Assembly: GCA_964390055.1 (NCBI GenBank)
Contig: CAYMGQ010000012.1
Coordinates: 1-64,000 of the forward strand
Direction of reading: 5' to 3'
DNA: 64,000 nucleotides
Source of the DNA: CAYMGQ01 sp964390055
GTDB taxonomy: Bacteria > Bacillota > Clostridia > Peptostreptococcales > Natronincolaceae
Positions 53,167 to 62,200 of the stretch are shown here, piece by piece. Position 1 is the first letter of the stretch. Every line of letters starts with the position of its first letter. The notes beneath the pieces are model-generated. The model saw only the letters and a program-made list of their open reading frames with translations. It had not been told where the DNA came from and did not search any database. The position numbers and the translations under genes are program-made.

Positions 53167-54471
53167 CTACGCTTCCCTTCTTGTTTTTCCATTTTCTACT
53201 CTAATAAGATTTGCAACTTCAACAACTGACTCAAATTCTTTAATTTCCTCCAGGGCTCCCTGTACATCTTTCTCCTTTGTAAGGTGGGTTAAAAACACTA
53301 ACGATACCTCAGGTACTCCCTCTCCCTTCTGAATAACAGAGGAGATACTAACATTATGTTGACCAAAGACACTAGCAATGGGACCCAATACCTTGGGCCT
53401 ATCTCTTACAATTAATCTTATATAATATTCCCCCTTGCTTTCTCCCATTGCCTGTATTTTCTTAACTACCTTTTCCCCCTTAACCCCTTGCCTGCCTACC
53501 TTGTTCTCCATGGCCCTTACAATACTTACTATATCACCCACAACCGCACTTCCCGTAGGTAAATCCCCAGCCCCCCTACCATAAAACATCAAATCTCCCA
53601 CTGCATTTCCCCTAATAAATACAGCATTAAAGGAATCATTAACTGAAGCCAGGGGATGATCCTGTGGCACAAAGGTTGGGTGGACCCTTAATTCTATGGA
53701 TCCTTGCCTTTCCTTAGCAATGGCTAGCAATTTGATAATATAGCCTAATTCCCGGGCATATTCTATATCAATGGGGGTTATTTTAGAAATCCCTTCCCTA
53801 TAAATCTTGTCAAATTCCACAGAAGTTTGGAAGGCCAAGGAGGATAGAATGGTTAGTTTATGGGCAGCATCATAGGCTTCCACATCGGCAGTGGGGTCTG
53901 CCTCTGCATACCCTAGATCTTGGGCCTCCTTTAAGACATCCTGGTAGTTTGCCCCATCTTCTGTCATCTTGCTTAGTATGTAATTGGTGGTTCCATTTAA
54001 AATACCCATAATTTCCTCTATTTTATTCCCAGTTAAACTCTCCTTTATAGGATGGATAATAGGAACACCCCCGGCCACACTAGCCTCATAGTATAGGTGG
54101 ACCCCTGCTGTCTGGGCCGCCTGTGTAATCTCCTGCCAATGATTTGCCAGCAGGGCCTTATTGGCAGTTACTATATGTTTGCCCCTCCTAATGGCCTCCA
54201 ATATGTACTTCCTTGCAGGTTCTATTCCCCCAATTACTTCTACAACAATGTCTATTGTTTCATCTCCTAAAATTTCCTGAAAATCCGTAGTTAGTAGGTC
54301 TTTAGGAATTGGAAGATTCCTTTTCTTGTTAATATCTCTCACCAATATCTTAGATATCTCTATTTTCTTTCTAGAATTATTAGTGATTTCCTCCTTATTT
54401 GTCTGCAAAATTTCCCAAACCCCACCGCCTACTGTTCCAGCCCCTAATAGTGCAACTTTTACCTTGTCCAT
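53167..54471 (-). CDS. hom: homoserine dehydrogenase
   Basis: Reduces aspartate semialdehyde to homoserine. The 434 residues contain the N-terminal Rossmann motif LLGAGTVGGGV, VANKALLANH, the catalytic-domain stretch GILNGTTNYILSKM, and a C-terminal ACT domain (about 350-425), which gives threonine feedback. It follows the ACT-domain regulator by 36 bp. Confidence 0.95.
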   Translation of the reverse strand: MDKVKVALLGAGTVGGGVWEILQTNKEEITNNSRKKIEISKILVRDINKKRNLPIPKDLLTTDFQEILGDETIDIVVEVIGGIEPARKYILEAIRRGKHIVTANKALLANHWQEITQAAQTAGVHLYYEASVAGGVPIIHPIKESLTGNKIEEIMGILNGTTNYILSKMTEDGANYQDVLKEAQDLGYAEADPTADVEAYDAAHKLTILSSLAFQTSVEFDKIYREGISKITPIDIEYARELGYIIKLLAIAKERQGSIELRVHPTFVPQDHPLASVNDSFNAVFIRGNAVGDLMFYGRGAGDLPTGSAVVGDIVSIVRAMENKVGRQGVKGEKVVKKIQAMGESKGEYYIRLIVRDRPKVLGPIASVFGQHNVSISSVIQKGEGVPEVSLVFLTHLTKEKDVQGALEEIKEFESVVEVANLIRVENGKTRREA

Positions 54472-54507
54472 ATCTCTTTAGCTTCCCCCTTATTGTATGT
54501 GTTTTTC

Positions 54508-54954
54508 CTACTCTCTGGCTAGGATATTTACCTTTGTCACACCCTTGATATTTTCCAGGGTCTTTATCAATCCGGTAACATTTATTTCAGCACCTAATAA
54601 CTCTAAGGCTAAGGTAACATTGGCTACCCCATGGAGGGGTATATTTTGATTGATAGTAAGTATATTGCATCCAGCCTTAGCTACCTGGTTTAAAACCTCA
54701 GAAAGAATTCCCGGTGAATGTTGTAATATCAATGCTACTGTAATCATCTTGCCTGTGTTCATTTCATAAAGGGGGAAAATTTCATCCCTATATTTGTAAT
54801 AGGCGCTCCTGCTAATCCCAACCTTTTCCACCGCCTCATATATTGTATTTACCTCCCCCTTTTTTAACATTTCCTTCACTTGGATGGTTTTAAGAAAGAC
54901 TTCTGGTAATGCCTCTGCCTTGACAATATAATAGCTAGTCCCATCAGATATCAT
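54508..54954 (-). CDS. PheB-type ACT-domain protein (UPF0735)
   Basis: A 147-residue protein: an N-terminal helix-turn-helix-like region with EAVEKVGISRSAYYKYRD (about 33-50) and a C-terminal ACT domain (about 70-147). It matches the UPF0735/PheB-like family, normally about 147 residues. AAGGAGAG precedes the chosen ATG; the upstream frame to 55023 lies within the promoter. First gene of the threonine operon, so it may sense an amino acid and regulate the pathway. Confidence 0.9.
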   Translation of the reverse strand: MISDGTSYYIVKAEALPEVFLKTIQVKEMLKKGEVNTIYEAVEKVGISRSAYYKYRDEIFPLYEMNTGKMITVALILQHSPGILSEVLNQVAKAGCNILTINQNIPLHGVANVTLALELLGAEINVTGLIKTLENIKGVTKVNILARE

Positions 54955-55013
54955 AAAACTATTCTCTCCTTTTTTGTTTATGGTGCATACACAAATGTTT
55001 CCATATAGAGAGC

Positions 55014-55042
55014 ATAGTATCACAAAGCCTCCACCATTACAA
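55014..55042 (-). promoter_or_regulatory. threonine operon promoter
   Basis: TTGTAA (55037-55042), 17-nt spacer, TACTAT (55014-55019) on the minus strand, 60 nt before the ACT gene start. I see no T-box or other riboswitch. Confidence 0.6.
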
Positions 55043-55077
55043 CTCTTATTTTAATTTTTATAAGAGACCCCTGCAGC

Positions 55078-55101
55078 AAAAAACCGCCTATTTATAGGCG
55101 G
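55078..55101 (-). terminator. terminator of the ArsC-like selenoprotein gene
   Basis: CCGCCTAT and ATAGGCGG form a perfect 8-bp stem with an AA loop, followed by six Ts on the minus strand. The TAA stop of the selenoprotein frame lies in the loop and stem, which supports that frame being the real 3' end of a gene. Confidence 0.9.
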
Positions 55102-55454
55102 CCCAACTTATCTTCCCATTCCTCCTCCTTAAATCCCAATAGGATTATATCCCTCCCCACTAAAATAGGTCTCTTAACAAGCATACCATCTGTAGCCAAT
55201 AATTCTATTTTTTCCTCCTGGCTCATATCCTTTAGCCTGTCCTTTAATCTTTTTTCCCTGTAGACCTTGCCCCTACTATTAAAAAAGTCCTTTATAGGGT
55301 AATCCCCCCTCCCAATCCATGCACTTAGTTCTTCCTTGCTGGGGTTTTCCTCTATAATTGGCCTTTCCTTATAGGCTATATCCCTTTTCTCTAGCCATTC
55401 CCTGGCCCTCCTGCAAGTATTTCACCTGGAGTAGCATATAAATAAGTAATCCAT
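55092..55454 (-). CDS. ArsC/Spx-family selenoprotein (in-frame TGA as Sec11)
   Basis: A 120-residue frame on the minus strand whose only internal stop is TGA at codon 11 (55422-55424). The N terminus reads MDYLFICYSR-U-NTCRRAREWL, where ArsC/Spx-like proteins have PKCSTCxKAKKWL, so Sec replaces the first, redox-active Cys of the CxxC motif; Cys14 remains. The rest matches the family closely (EENPSKEELSAWI, PIKDFFN, MSQEEKIELLATDGMLVKRPILV, GFKEEEW). A hairpin with loop GGGAA starts 20 nt after the TGA, fitting the bacterial SECIS range. An AGGAGGGG site overlaps the lrgB stop, so it is translated from the lrgAB transcript. ArsC-like selenoproteins have been reported from genomic surveys. The alternative is a nonsense mutation. 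Confidence 0.9.
55393..55407 (-). promoter_or_regulatory. candidate bacterial SECIS hairpin of the ArsC-like gene
   Basis: GGCCA and UGGCU (with a G-U pair) form a 5-bp stem around the loop GGGAA. The loop begins 20 nt after the TGA and has G in its first two positions, as in bacterial SECIS elements. Confidence 0.65.
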
Positions 55455-55464
55455 TTTACCCCTC

Positions 55465-56151
55465 CTATATGTAGATAATTATGCTTGTTATTAATACAGT
55501 AATAATGCCCGCCAACCCAATAGCCAGGCCACTCATTGCCCCCTGGGTTTCTCCCATTTCAACTGCCCGGGTAGTACCCGCAGCATGGGAAGCTGTCCCA
55601 ATAGCTATACCAGTAGCAACGGGGTCCCTTATGCCAAATATTTTACAAACCATGGGTGCTATAACTGCCCCAAAGATTCCTGTGATTACAATAGATAATA
55701 CCGTTATTCCAGTTATACCCCCTAATTGATTAGATAATTCAATCCCTATGGGCATTGTAACAGATTTAGGTATCAAAGATGTTTGTATTATCTTGTCAAC
55801 TGCAAATAATTTAGCCAAAAATAGGGTGCTGACTATGGATGTAAGGCTACCAAGAAAAATCCCAATCACTATGGGGATAAAATGCTTTTTCAACAAGTCT
55901 AGCTGCCTGTAGAGGGGAACGGCTAAAATTACTGTGGCTGGCCCCAGAAAGAATAAAATAAGGCTACCACCCTTGTCATAGTATTGGAAGTCAATATTAA
56001 ATAGCAAAAGAAAAATTACCATCCCACTTGTGGCTATAAGCATTGGATTTAAAAAGGATATTTTAGTCCTTTTATATATCCATAGCCCCAATTCAAAAAA
56101 TAAAATAGTCAAAAGTATTCCAAAATAGGGTGAGTCTATAAAGCGAATCAT
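55465..56151 (-). CDS. lrgB: LrgB-family holin-like protein
   Basis: A 228-residue membrane protein with about seven helices and the signature ATGIAIGTASHAAGTTRA. Pairs with LrgA in controlling murein hydrolase export or programmed lysis, or in glycolate/pyruvate transport as proposed for homologs. It overlaps lrgA by 4 bp and is followed 10 bp later by the selenoprotein start. Confidence 0.93.
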   Translation of the reverse strand: MIRFIDSPYFGILLTILFFELGLWIYKRTKISFLNPMLIATSGMVIFLLLFNIDFQYYDKGGSLILFFLGPATVILAVPLYRQLDLLKKHFIPIVIGIFLGSLTSIVSTLFLAKLFAVDKIIQTSLIPKSVTMPIGIELSNQLGGITGITVLSIVITGIFGAVIAPMVCKIFGIRDPVATGIAIGTASHAAGTTRAVEMGETQGAMSGLAIGLAGIITVLITSIIIYI

Positions 56152-56498
56152 GTGGATTTCCTCCTAATCAAAAATTGGACTGTCAAACCCGTTACTGCCA
56201 TCACAATAATCGTTGATAAAAGGATGGTTAAAACTATAGGCAACCACTGGTCCCTTATTAGCTTTATATTATTTAAAATACTAACCCCCGCAGGAACAAA
56301 GATAAAGGCCAAATGATCCAACAAAAATTGAGAAATTTTATCTATATGCTCCTCCTTTATAAGGCCAAATATAAGGAACACTAATAATAAAAGCATACCT
56401 AAAACATTAGCAGGTATTGGTATACCCAATAACTTATTCATAAATTCACCTAAGAAGCAGATTCCTATAATAATGCCCAGCTGTCTTATTAGTAGCAA
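56148..56498 (-). CDS. lrgA: LrgA/CidA-family holin-like protein
   Basis: A 116-residue membrane protein with four helices and the typical NKLLGIPIPANVLGMLLL stretch. Small holin-like partner of LrgB. AAGGGGTG lies before the ATG. It is 23 bp downstream of the dUTPase gene and overlaps lrgB. Confidence 0.93.
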   Translation of the reverse strand: MLLIRQLGIIIGICFLGEFMNKLLGIPIPANVLGMLLLLVFLIFGLIKEEHIDKISQFLLDHLAFIFVPAGVSILNNIKLIRDQWLPIVLTILLSTIIVMAVTGLTVQFLIRRKST

Positions 56499-56521
56499 AT
56501 TCCTTCACCCCTTTTAATAAA

Positions 56522-57007
56522 TTAATAGCCCTCTGCCTGCCTTTGATAGTTAATTTTGTTCTTGATCAAATATCCCCTACTAACCTCATCCCAGCTAAAA
56601 TCTAGCCCCTGACTCAAATATAAAAATTCCCTAAACAAGTCTAAATAATCCTCCTCCGCCAGGGTTTTGGATAATTTGCTAATCCCAGTAAATACCCTCT
56701 GGAACTGATTAATTAACTCCAACTCCTTCTTTTTAACCTGGATATTTATATGGCTATAATCCAAGTCCAAACCTATGCTCAACAAAAAGTGTAAACAATC
56801 TACATACTCTTCTAATATCAAAGTCCTAGATGAAGCCCCCTGCCTACTCCAAAATTTAAAACACCTTGTTTCATTGGCCAGCTCCCCCAATTCCACTGAT
56901 AAGGCCAAAATTTTAGCAGCTAAGAGTCCTTCAGGGTCTAGACCGTGATTTTTGATAATGCTTTCATCCAATTGTTTTTGAATATGGAACAGGTCTTCTA
57001 TATCCAT
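56522..57007 (-). CDS. dimeric dUTPase-like all-alpha NTP pyrophosphatase
   Basis: A 161-residue all-helical protein of the dimeric dUTPase family. ALSVELGELANETRCFKFWS and a later EEYVDCLHFLLSIGLDL supply the metal-binding acidic residues. It hydrolyses dUTP to keep uracil out of DNA. It precedes lrgA on the same strand and may be in one transcript with it. Confidence 0.88.
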   Translation of the reverse strand: MDIEDLFHIQKQLDESIIKNHGLDPEGLLAAKILALSVELGELANETRCFKFWSRQGASSRTLILEEYVDCLHFLLSIGLDLDYSHINIQVKKKELELINQFQRVFTGISKLSKTLAEEDYLDLFREFLYLSQGLDFSWDEVSRGYLIKNKINYQRQAEGY

Positions 57008-57221
57008 TTTACATACCCCTAATCTAAAAAAATTCTTTTCTAATATTGTAGCATATGTATAAATAAAACAAAAGCTAGTAGTTTATTACCCTAAAAGCAT
57101 ATTTTTATATAATTTATAGGATTTTCGGTTAAAGGATAAAACTTTGGTTATATATAGTATGAATGTGCTTTTTAAAGCCTATAAATTATATTAAATCATA
57201 TTATACAAGGAGGAATTATAA

Positions 57222-57596
57222 ATGAAAACTTTTGGACAGCATTTCCAGAGTGGGGATTGGAAGGGTGAAAAACATGTTCCAATAATTCATGCCCCTGATA
57301 AGGTTAGGGCGGGCGAGAATTTTGAACTTAAAGTTTCAGTAGGTGATGATATCCCTCATCCTAACTCACTGGAACATTATATTGCATGGGCTAAAGTTTA
57401 TTTTATCCAAGAAGCTGGCAAATTCCCGGTGGAACTGGGGGATTTTAGGTTTACTGCCCATGGTGAGGGAGGCAATTTTACCGAGCCTCTTGCCCTCATG
57501 AAGGTCAATTTAGAAGAGTCAGGTACAATTTATGCTATTAGTTACTGCAATATCCACGGTCTGTGGGAAAATAGCAAAAAAATAATTGTTGAATAA
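57222..57596 (+). CDS. superoxide reductase (neelaredoxin-type, class II)
   Basis: Reduces superoxide to hydrogen peroxide at a mononuclear Fe centre. The 124-residue protein has EKHVPIIHAP (His ligand, about residue 20), PHPNSLEHYIAW (His ligands near 50) and YCNIHGLWE (Cys and His ligands near 113). There is no N-terminal desulforedoxin domain. AAGGAGG precedes the ATG. Typical of anaerobes; electrons come from rubredoxin. Confidence 0.92.
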   Translation: MKTFGQHFQSGDWKGEKHVPIIHAPDKVRAGENFELKVSVGDDIPHPNSLEHYIAWAKVYFIQEAGKFPVELGDFRFTAHGEGGNFTEPLALMKVNLEESGTIYAISYCNIHGLWENSKKIIVE

Positions 57597-57599
57597 TAA

Positions 57600-57621
57600 A
57601 ACCGCCAATGGCGGTTTTTTT
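57600..57621. terminator. bidirectional terminator between SOR and cls
   Basis: AACCGCC and GGCGGTT pair around AAT; seven Ts follow on the plus strand, TTTATTATT on the minus. Confidence 0.9.
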
Positions 57622-57633
57622 AAATTTATAGTT

Positions 57634-59073
57634 TTATAGTATAGGCGATAATATTCTAGTAATAGATTCAAGAAACCTATGATAGACTGGTCTTTTCCTG
57701 TACTCATCTATTAATACCTCTTGACTCTCCTTTAAATCTAAATGAAAATTTCTTCTTAAATCTCCTACCAACTCTTTTCCATAAAGAAAGGCATTAACTT
57801 CAAAATTTAAAGTAAAACTCCTAATATCCAAATTGGCTGTCCCCACGGAGGCAAAATTATCATCTACTAGCAAGACCTTGCTATGGACAAAACCTTTTTG
57901 ATATTGGTATATCCTAACCCCTGCCTCCATTAGCTCCATAAAGTGGGACTTAGAGGCCCAAAACACTGTCCTATGGTCTGGTTTGCTAGGTAGAAGAATT
58001 CTTACATCTACACCCCTTAAGGCCGTTGTTTTTAAGGCTACAAGAATACTCTCATCTGGCACTAAATAAGGGCTTGTTATATAGACATTTTTCCTAGCAC
58101 TAGTTATTGCAGCAAAATAGCCCTGGTGTATGGACTCCCATAGGGAGTCAGGTCCACTAGATGCAATCTGTGCCATCTGATGACCACAATAACCCTGCCG
58201 TGGAAAATACCCCTCCCCTCCAATTTCCTCCCTTCTGACAAAATACCAATCCTTTAGGAAAATCACTTGTAGTAAATATACTGCTTCTCCCTGTAATTTT
58301 AAATGGGTGTCCCTCCAAAAGCCTAGTTTCTTATTTTTTCCTAGGTATTCATCCCCTATGTTTAAGCCACCTACAAAGCCAATCTTCCCATCTACTACTA
58401 AAACTTTTCTATGATTTCTATAGTTGAGCCTGCTCCCAAAGAACGGCAGAGTTACGGGAAGAAATGCCTCAATCTCCACCCCTGCCTCCCTGAGGGGTGC
58501 CAAAAACTTATCCCTCAACCTCCAGCAACCCACGGCATCATATATAAGCCTAACCTCTATCCCTTCCCTTGCCTTTTTAATTAGGGCCCTCTGAAATTTC
58601 CTGCCAATCTCACTATCCTTGATGATAAAGTACTCCATATGTATATGATGGTGGGCCCCATCAATGGCCCTAAGCATCTCCTTGAAGGTTTCGTAACCAT
58701 TGATTAGGACCTTGCCCTTGTTATTGACAGTTATGGGTGCCTCTGAGTTCCTGAGCAAAAGAGGGGCTACTTTACCCCGGGTATCGGGGAAATTCTTTTT
58801 TAAAAAACCCCCGTAATCAGTAAAATGTATCTGGTGGGCCAATAAATTATGGATAATATCATAATCCTGCTTCCTCTTAGCAATAAAGGTTTTCTTCTTC
58901 CTATGATTTTGCCCAATATACAAATATAAAAATATCCCAACCACAGGTAAAAAAATTAAGGCCATTAGCCATGCCACAGTGCTAGAGGGATTCCTATTGT
59001 CCAAAATAATTAATATGCTTACCGCAATTGTTGATATAGTAAATAAAAGGGCAAAGATTTTTAAAAGGCCCAT
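57634..59073 (-). CDS. cls: cardiolipin synthase
   Basis: Joins two phosphatidylglycerol molecules into cardiolipin at the membrane. The 479-residue protein has two N-terminal membrane helices (about 1-60) and two HKD phospholipase D motifs, NHRKVLVVDGKIGFVGG (about 215-230) and VHSKVLLVDDNFASVGT (about 395). The ATG at 59073 follows GGGGGG by 7 nt; a TTG at 59088 overlaps that site. Confidence 0.94.
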   Translation of the reverse strand: MGLLKIFALLFTISTIAVSILIILDNRNPSSTVAWLMALIFLPVVGIFLYLYIGQNHRKKKTFIAKRKQDYDIIHNLLAHQIHFTDYGGFLKKNFPDTRGKVAPLLLRNSEAPITVNNKGKVLINGYETFKEMLRAIDGAHHHIHMEYFIIKDSEIGRKFQRALIKKAREGIEVRLIYDAVGCWRLRDKFLAPLREAGVEIEAFLPVTLPFFGSRLNYRNHRKVLVVDGKIGFVGGLNIGDEYLGKNKKLGFWRDTHLKLQGEAVYLLQVIFLKDWYFVRREEIGGEGYFPRQGYCGHQMAQIASSGPDSLWESIHQGYFAAITSARKNVYITSPYLVPDESILVALKTTALRGVDVRILLPSKPDHRTVFWASKSHFMELMEAGVRIYQYQKGFVHSKVLLVDDNFASVGTANLDIRSFTLNFEVNAFLYGKELVGDLRRNFHLDLKESQEVLIDEYRKRPVYHRFLESITRILSPIL

Positions 59074-59198
59074 GACAATTCCCCCCAACAGAAAGTAAAG
59101 TTAACTCCTAGTTTGTCCCAATAGCCTATATATTAATTTTACCATAAACTTCATTATAATTGCTATAAGCCTAGTAAAGCTAAAGTTAATGGCAAATT

Positions 59199-59231
59199 AA
59201 TAGGGCAGGGGTTTTTTAGCCCCCGCCCTAT
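59199..59231 (-). terminator. PFOR terminator
   Basis: ATAGGGCGGGG and CCCCTGCCCTAT pair with one mismatch; the following TAATTTG is only moderately U-rich. Confidence 0.7.
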
Positions 59232-59247
59232 CTTTAAAAACTAAATT

Positions 59248-62200
59248 TTAAACTAGTTTTTTATAACTTTCATACCTGTCTTGTGCATCTTTTTCAGCCT
59301 TAGCAAATAATTCCTCAGCAACTTGAGGGAAAGCCTTAGCCAAGGATGCATATCTTACCTCGGTCATTAGGAAATCCTTAAATGAAGCCTTTGGCTCCCT
59401 AGAATCTAAGCTAAAGGGATTCTTGCCCTCTTCCTTTAGGTCTGGATTATACCTATACAAATGCCAGTAGCCAGCCTCCACTGCCCGTTTTTCTTGCTCC
59501 TGGGTTTGACCCATACCGCCAGAAATTCCATGGGCTATACATGGAGAATAGGCAATTATTAAGGAAGGTCCATTATAGGCTTCGGCTTCCCTCATGGCCC
59601 TAACCAATTGATTCTTGTCAGCACCCATAGCTACTTGGGCTACATATACATAACCATAGCTCATGGCCATCATACCCAAGTCCTTTTTCTTGGTTCTCTT
59701 GCCTGCCGCAGCAAATTTAGCTACAGCAGCTGTTGGTGATGCCTTTGATGCCTGGCCTCCGGTATTTGAATATACCTCAGTATCCAATACTAATACATTG
59801 ACATCTTCTCCTGTGGCCAGTACATGGTCCAAGCCACCATAACCTATATCGTAGGCCCAACCATCCCCACCAAATATCCACTGAGACCGCTTGATTAAAT
59901 AGTCCTTTTTCTCAATAATTTCATTAATTACTGGATTATCCTTTTCACCATCTAATAGGGCTAGCATTGCTTCAGTTGCCTTTTTGGAGGCAGTTCCATT
60001 ATCCTTGCCCGCCAACCACTCTTGGAAGGCCTCTTTTAATTGTGGGCTAATCTCTAGTTCCAATGCCTCTTTCATAAGGTCCTCAAGCCTATTACGGATT
60101 TGAGTTGAAGCCAACAACATACCATATCCATACTCAGCATTATCTTCAAATAGGGAATTAGCCCATGCTGGCCCCTTGCCTTGCTGGTTCTTGCAATAGG
60201 GTATTGAAGGAACACTTCCACCATAAATGGAGGAACATCCCGTAGCATTAGCAACAATCATCCTATCACCAAATAATTGGGTAGTTAATTTCACATAGGG
60301 CGTCTCTCCACAGCCCGCACAAGCTCCCGAAAATTCAAATAGGGGTTGGGAGAATTGGCTACCCTTAACTGTCATAATATTGGTTAATTCAGATTTATCC
60401 CTAATAGTTAAGGCGAAATCCCAATTTTCCTTCTGGCCTGCCATTTGCTCCTCTGCATCCTTCATCTCTAGGGCCTTATTTTTAGAAGGACAAGTATTTA
60501 CACATACACCGCAGCCAGTACAATCAAAGGTTGATACCTGCAACCTATACTCTAGGCCCTCTAAATCCCTGCCCATTGCCTTTAGTGTATTGAAGCCCTC
60601 TGGTGCCCTCTCCCTTTCTTCTTCGTCTAATAGGAAGGGTCTAATAGCTGCATGAGGACATACAAAGGCACATTGGTTACATTGGATACAATTTTCTGCT
60701 ATCCATGTTGGAACACTTACCGCAATACCTCTTTTTTCGTAGGCACTTGTTCCCAAGGGGAAGGTCCCATCCTCTGCACCAGTAAAAGCACTTACAGGTA
60801 ATTCGTCCCCAGCCTGGGCATTTATTGGCCTTAGAATATTTTTAATAAATTCAGGTTCCTCTACTGTAGCCGCTGTTTCCTCTGTCAATCCCTTCCACTC
60901 TTCTGCAACCTCAACTTTTACAAGGGCTTCAACCCCCCTGTCAATAGCCCTATGGTTCATGTCAACAATCTTTTCGCCCTTTCTTCCATAGGCCTTGATA
61001 ACAGCTTCTTTTAAATGGTCTAAGGCTTCATCTACAGGGATGACCTCCGTTAATTTAAAGAAGGCTGACTGCATAATCATATTAATCCTTCCACCTAGGC
61101 CTATTTCCCTTGCTATTTCAGTACCATTTAAAATATAGAAATTAATATTATTTTCTGCAATATATTTTTTCATACTTGCTGGCAGTCTTTCCTCTAGCTC
61201 CTCTGCTGTCCATTGGCAGTTCAACAAGAAGGTCCCGCCCTCCTTTAAACCCTTGAGTAAATCATATTGGTATACATAGGCCTGATTATGGCAGGCAATA
61301 AAGTCAGCCTCATCAATTAAATAGGTAGACTTTATGGGTTTTTCACCAAAACGTAGGTGGGATATGGTTACTCCACCTGATTTCTTAGAGTCATAGGAGA
61401 AATATGCCTGGGCATACATGTCTGTATTGTCCCCAATGATTCTTATGGCCTCCTGGTTAGCACCTACTGTACCATCCGAACCTAGACCCCAGAATTTACA
61501 ACGAATTGTTCCTGATGGTGCAACAGAAAGCTTTTCCTTAATTTCTAAGGAAGTATTAGTTACATCATCCACTATGCCAATGGTAAAGCCGTTTTTAGCC
61601 TCCGCCTTCAAGTTATCAAATACAGCTAGAATTTGGGCAGGAGTAGTATCCTTGGAGCCTAATCCATACCTGCCACCAATAACCATAGGGGCTGATGGCC
61701 TATTAAATAATATGGTCCTAACATCTTGATATAATGGTTCCCCAAGGGCCCCCGGCTCCTTGGTCCTATCTAAGACTGCAATCCTCTTTACCGTCTCAGG
61801 TAGTACATCAAAGAAATACTTTTCAGAGAAGGGTCTATATAGGTGGACCTTGATTACTCCCACCTTCTCTCCCTGCTCCATTAAATAATCAATGGTTTCC
61901 TCAATGGTATCCGTTACTGAACCCATTGCTACGATAATATATTCGGCATCCTCTGCCCCATAATAATTAAAGGGTTTGTATTCCCTGCCAGTAATCTTGG
62001 ATATTTCCTCCATATAATCTGCTACAATTTCTGGAATTGCCTCATAATATTTATTAGACGCTTCTTTGGCTTGGAAAAAGATGTCTGGATTTTGTGCCGT
62101 TCCTCTAAGGACGGGGTTTTCCGGATTTAGGGCCCTGTTTCTAAAGGCCTTTATAGCATCCCAATCCACCAATTCTGCTAGTTCATCATATTGGAGAACT

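Noticed and set aside
54955..55077. T-box or threonine attenuator before the threonine operon
   Set aside because: No T-box sequence, no Thr-codon-rich leader and no terminator hairpin between promoter and start.
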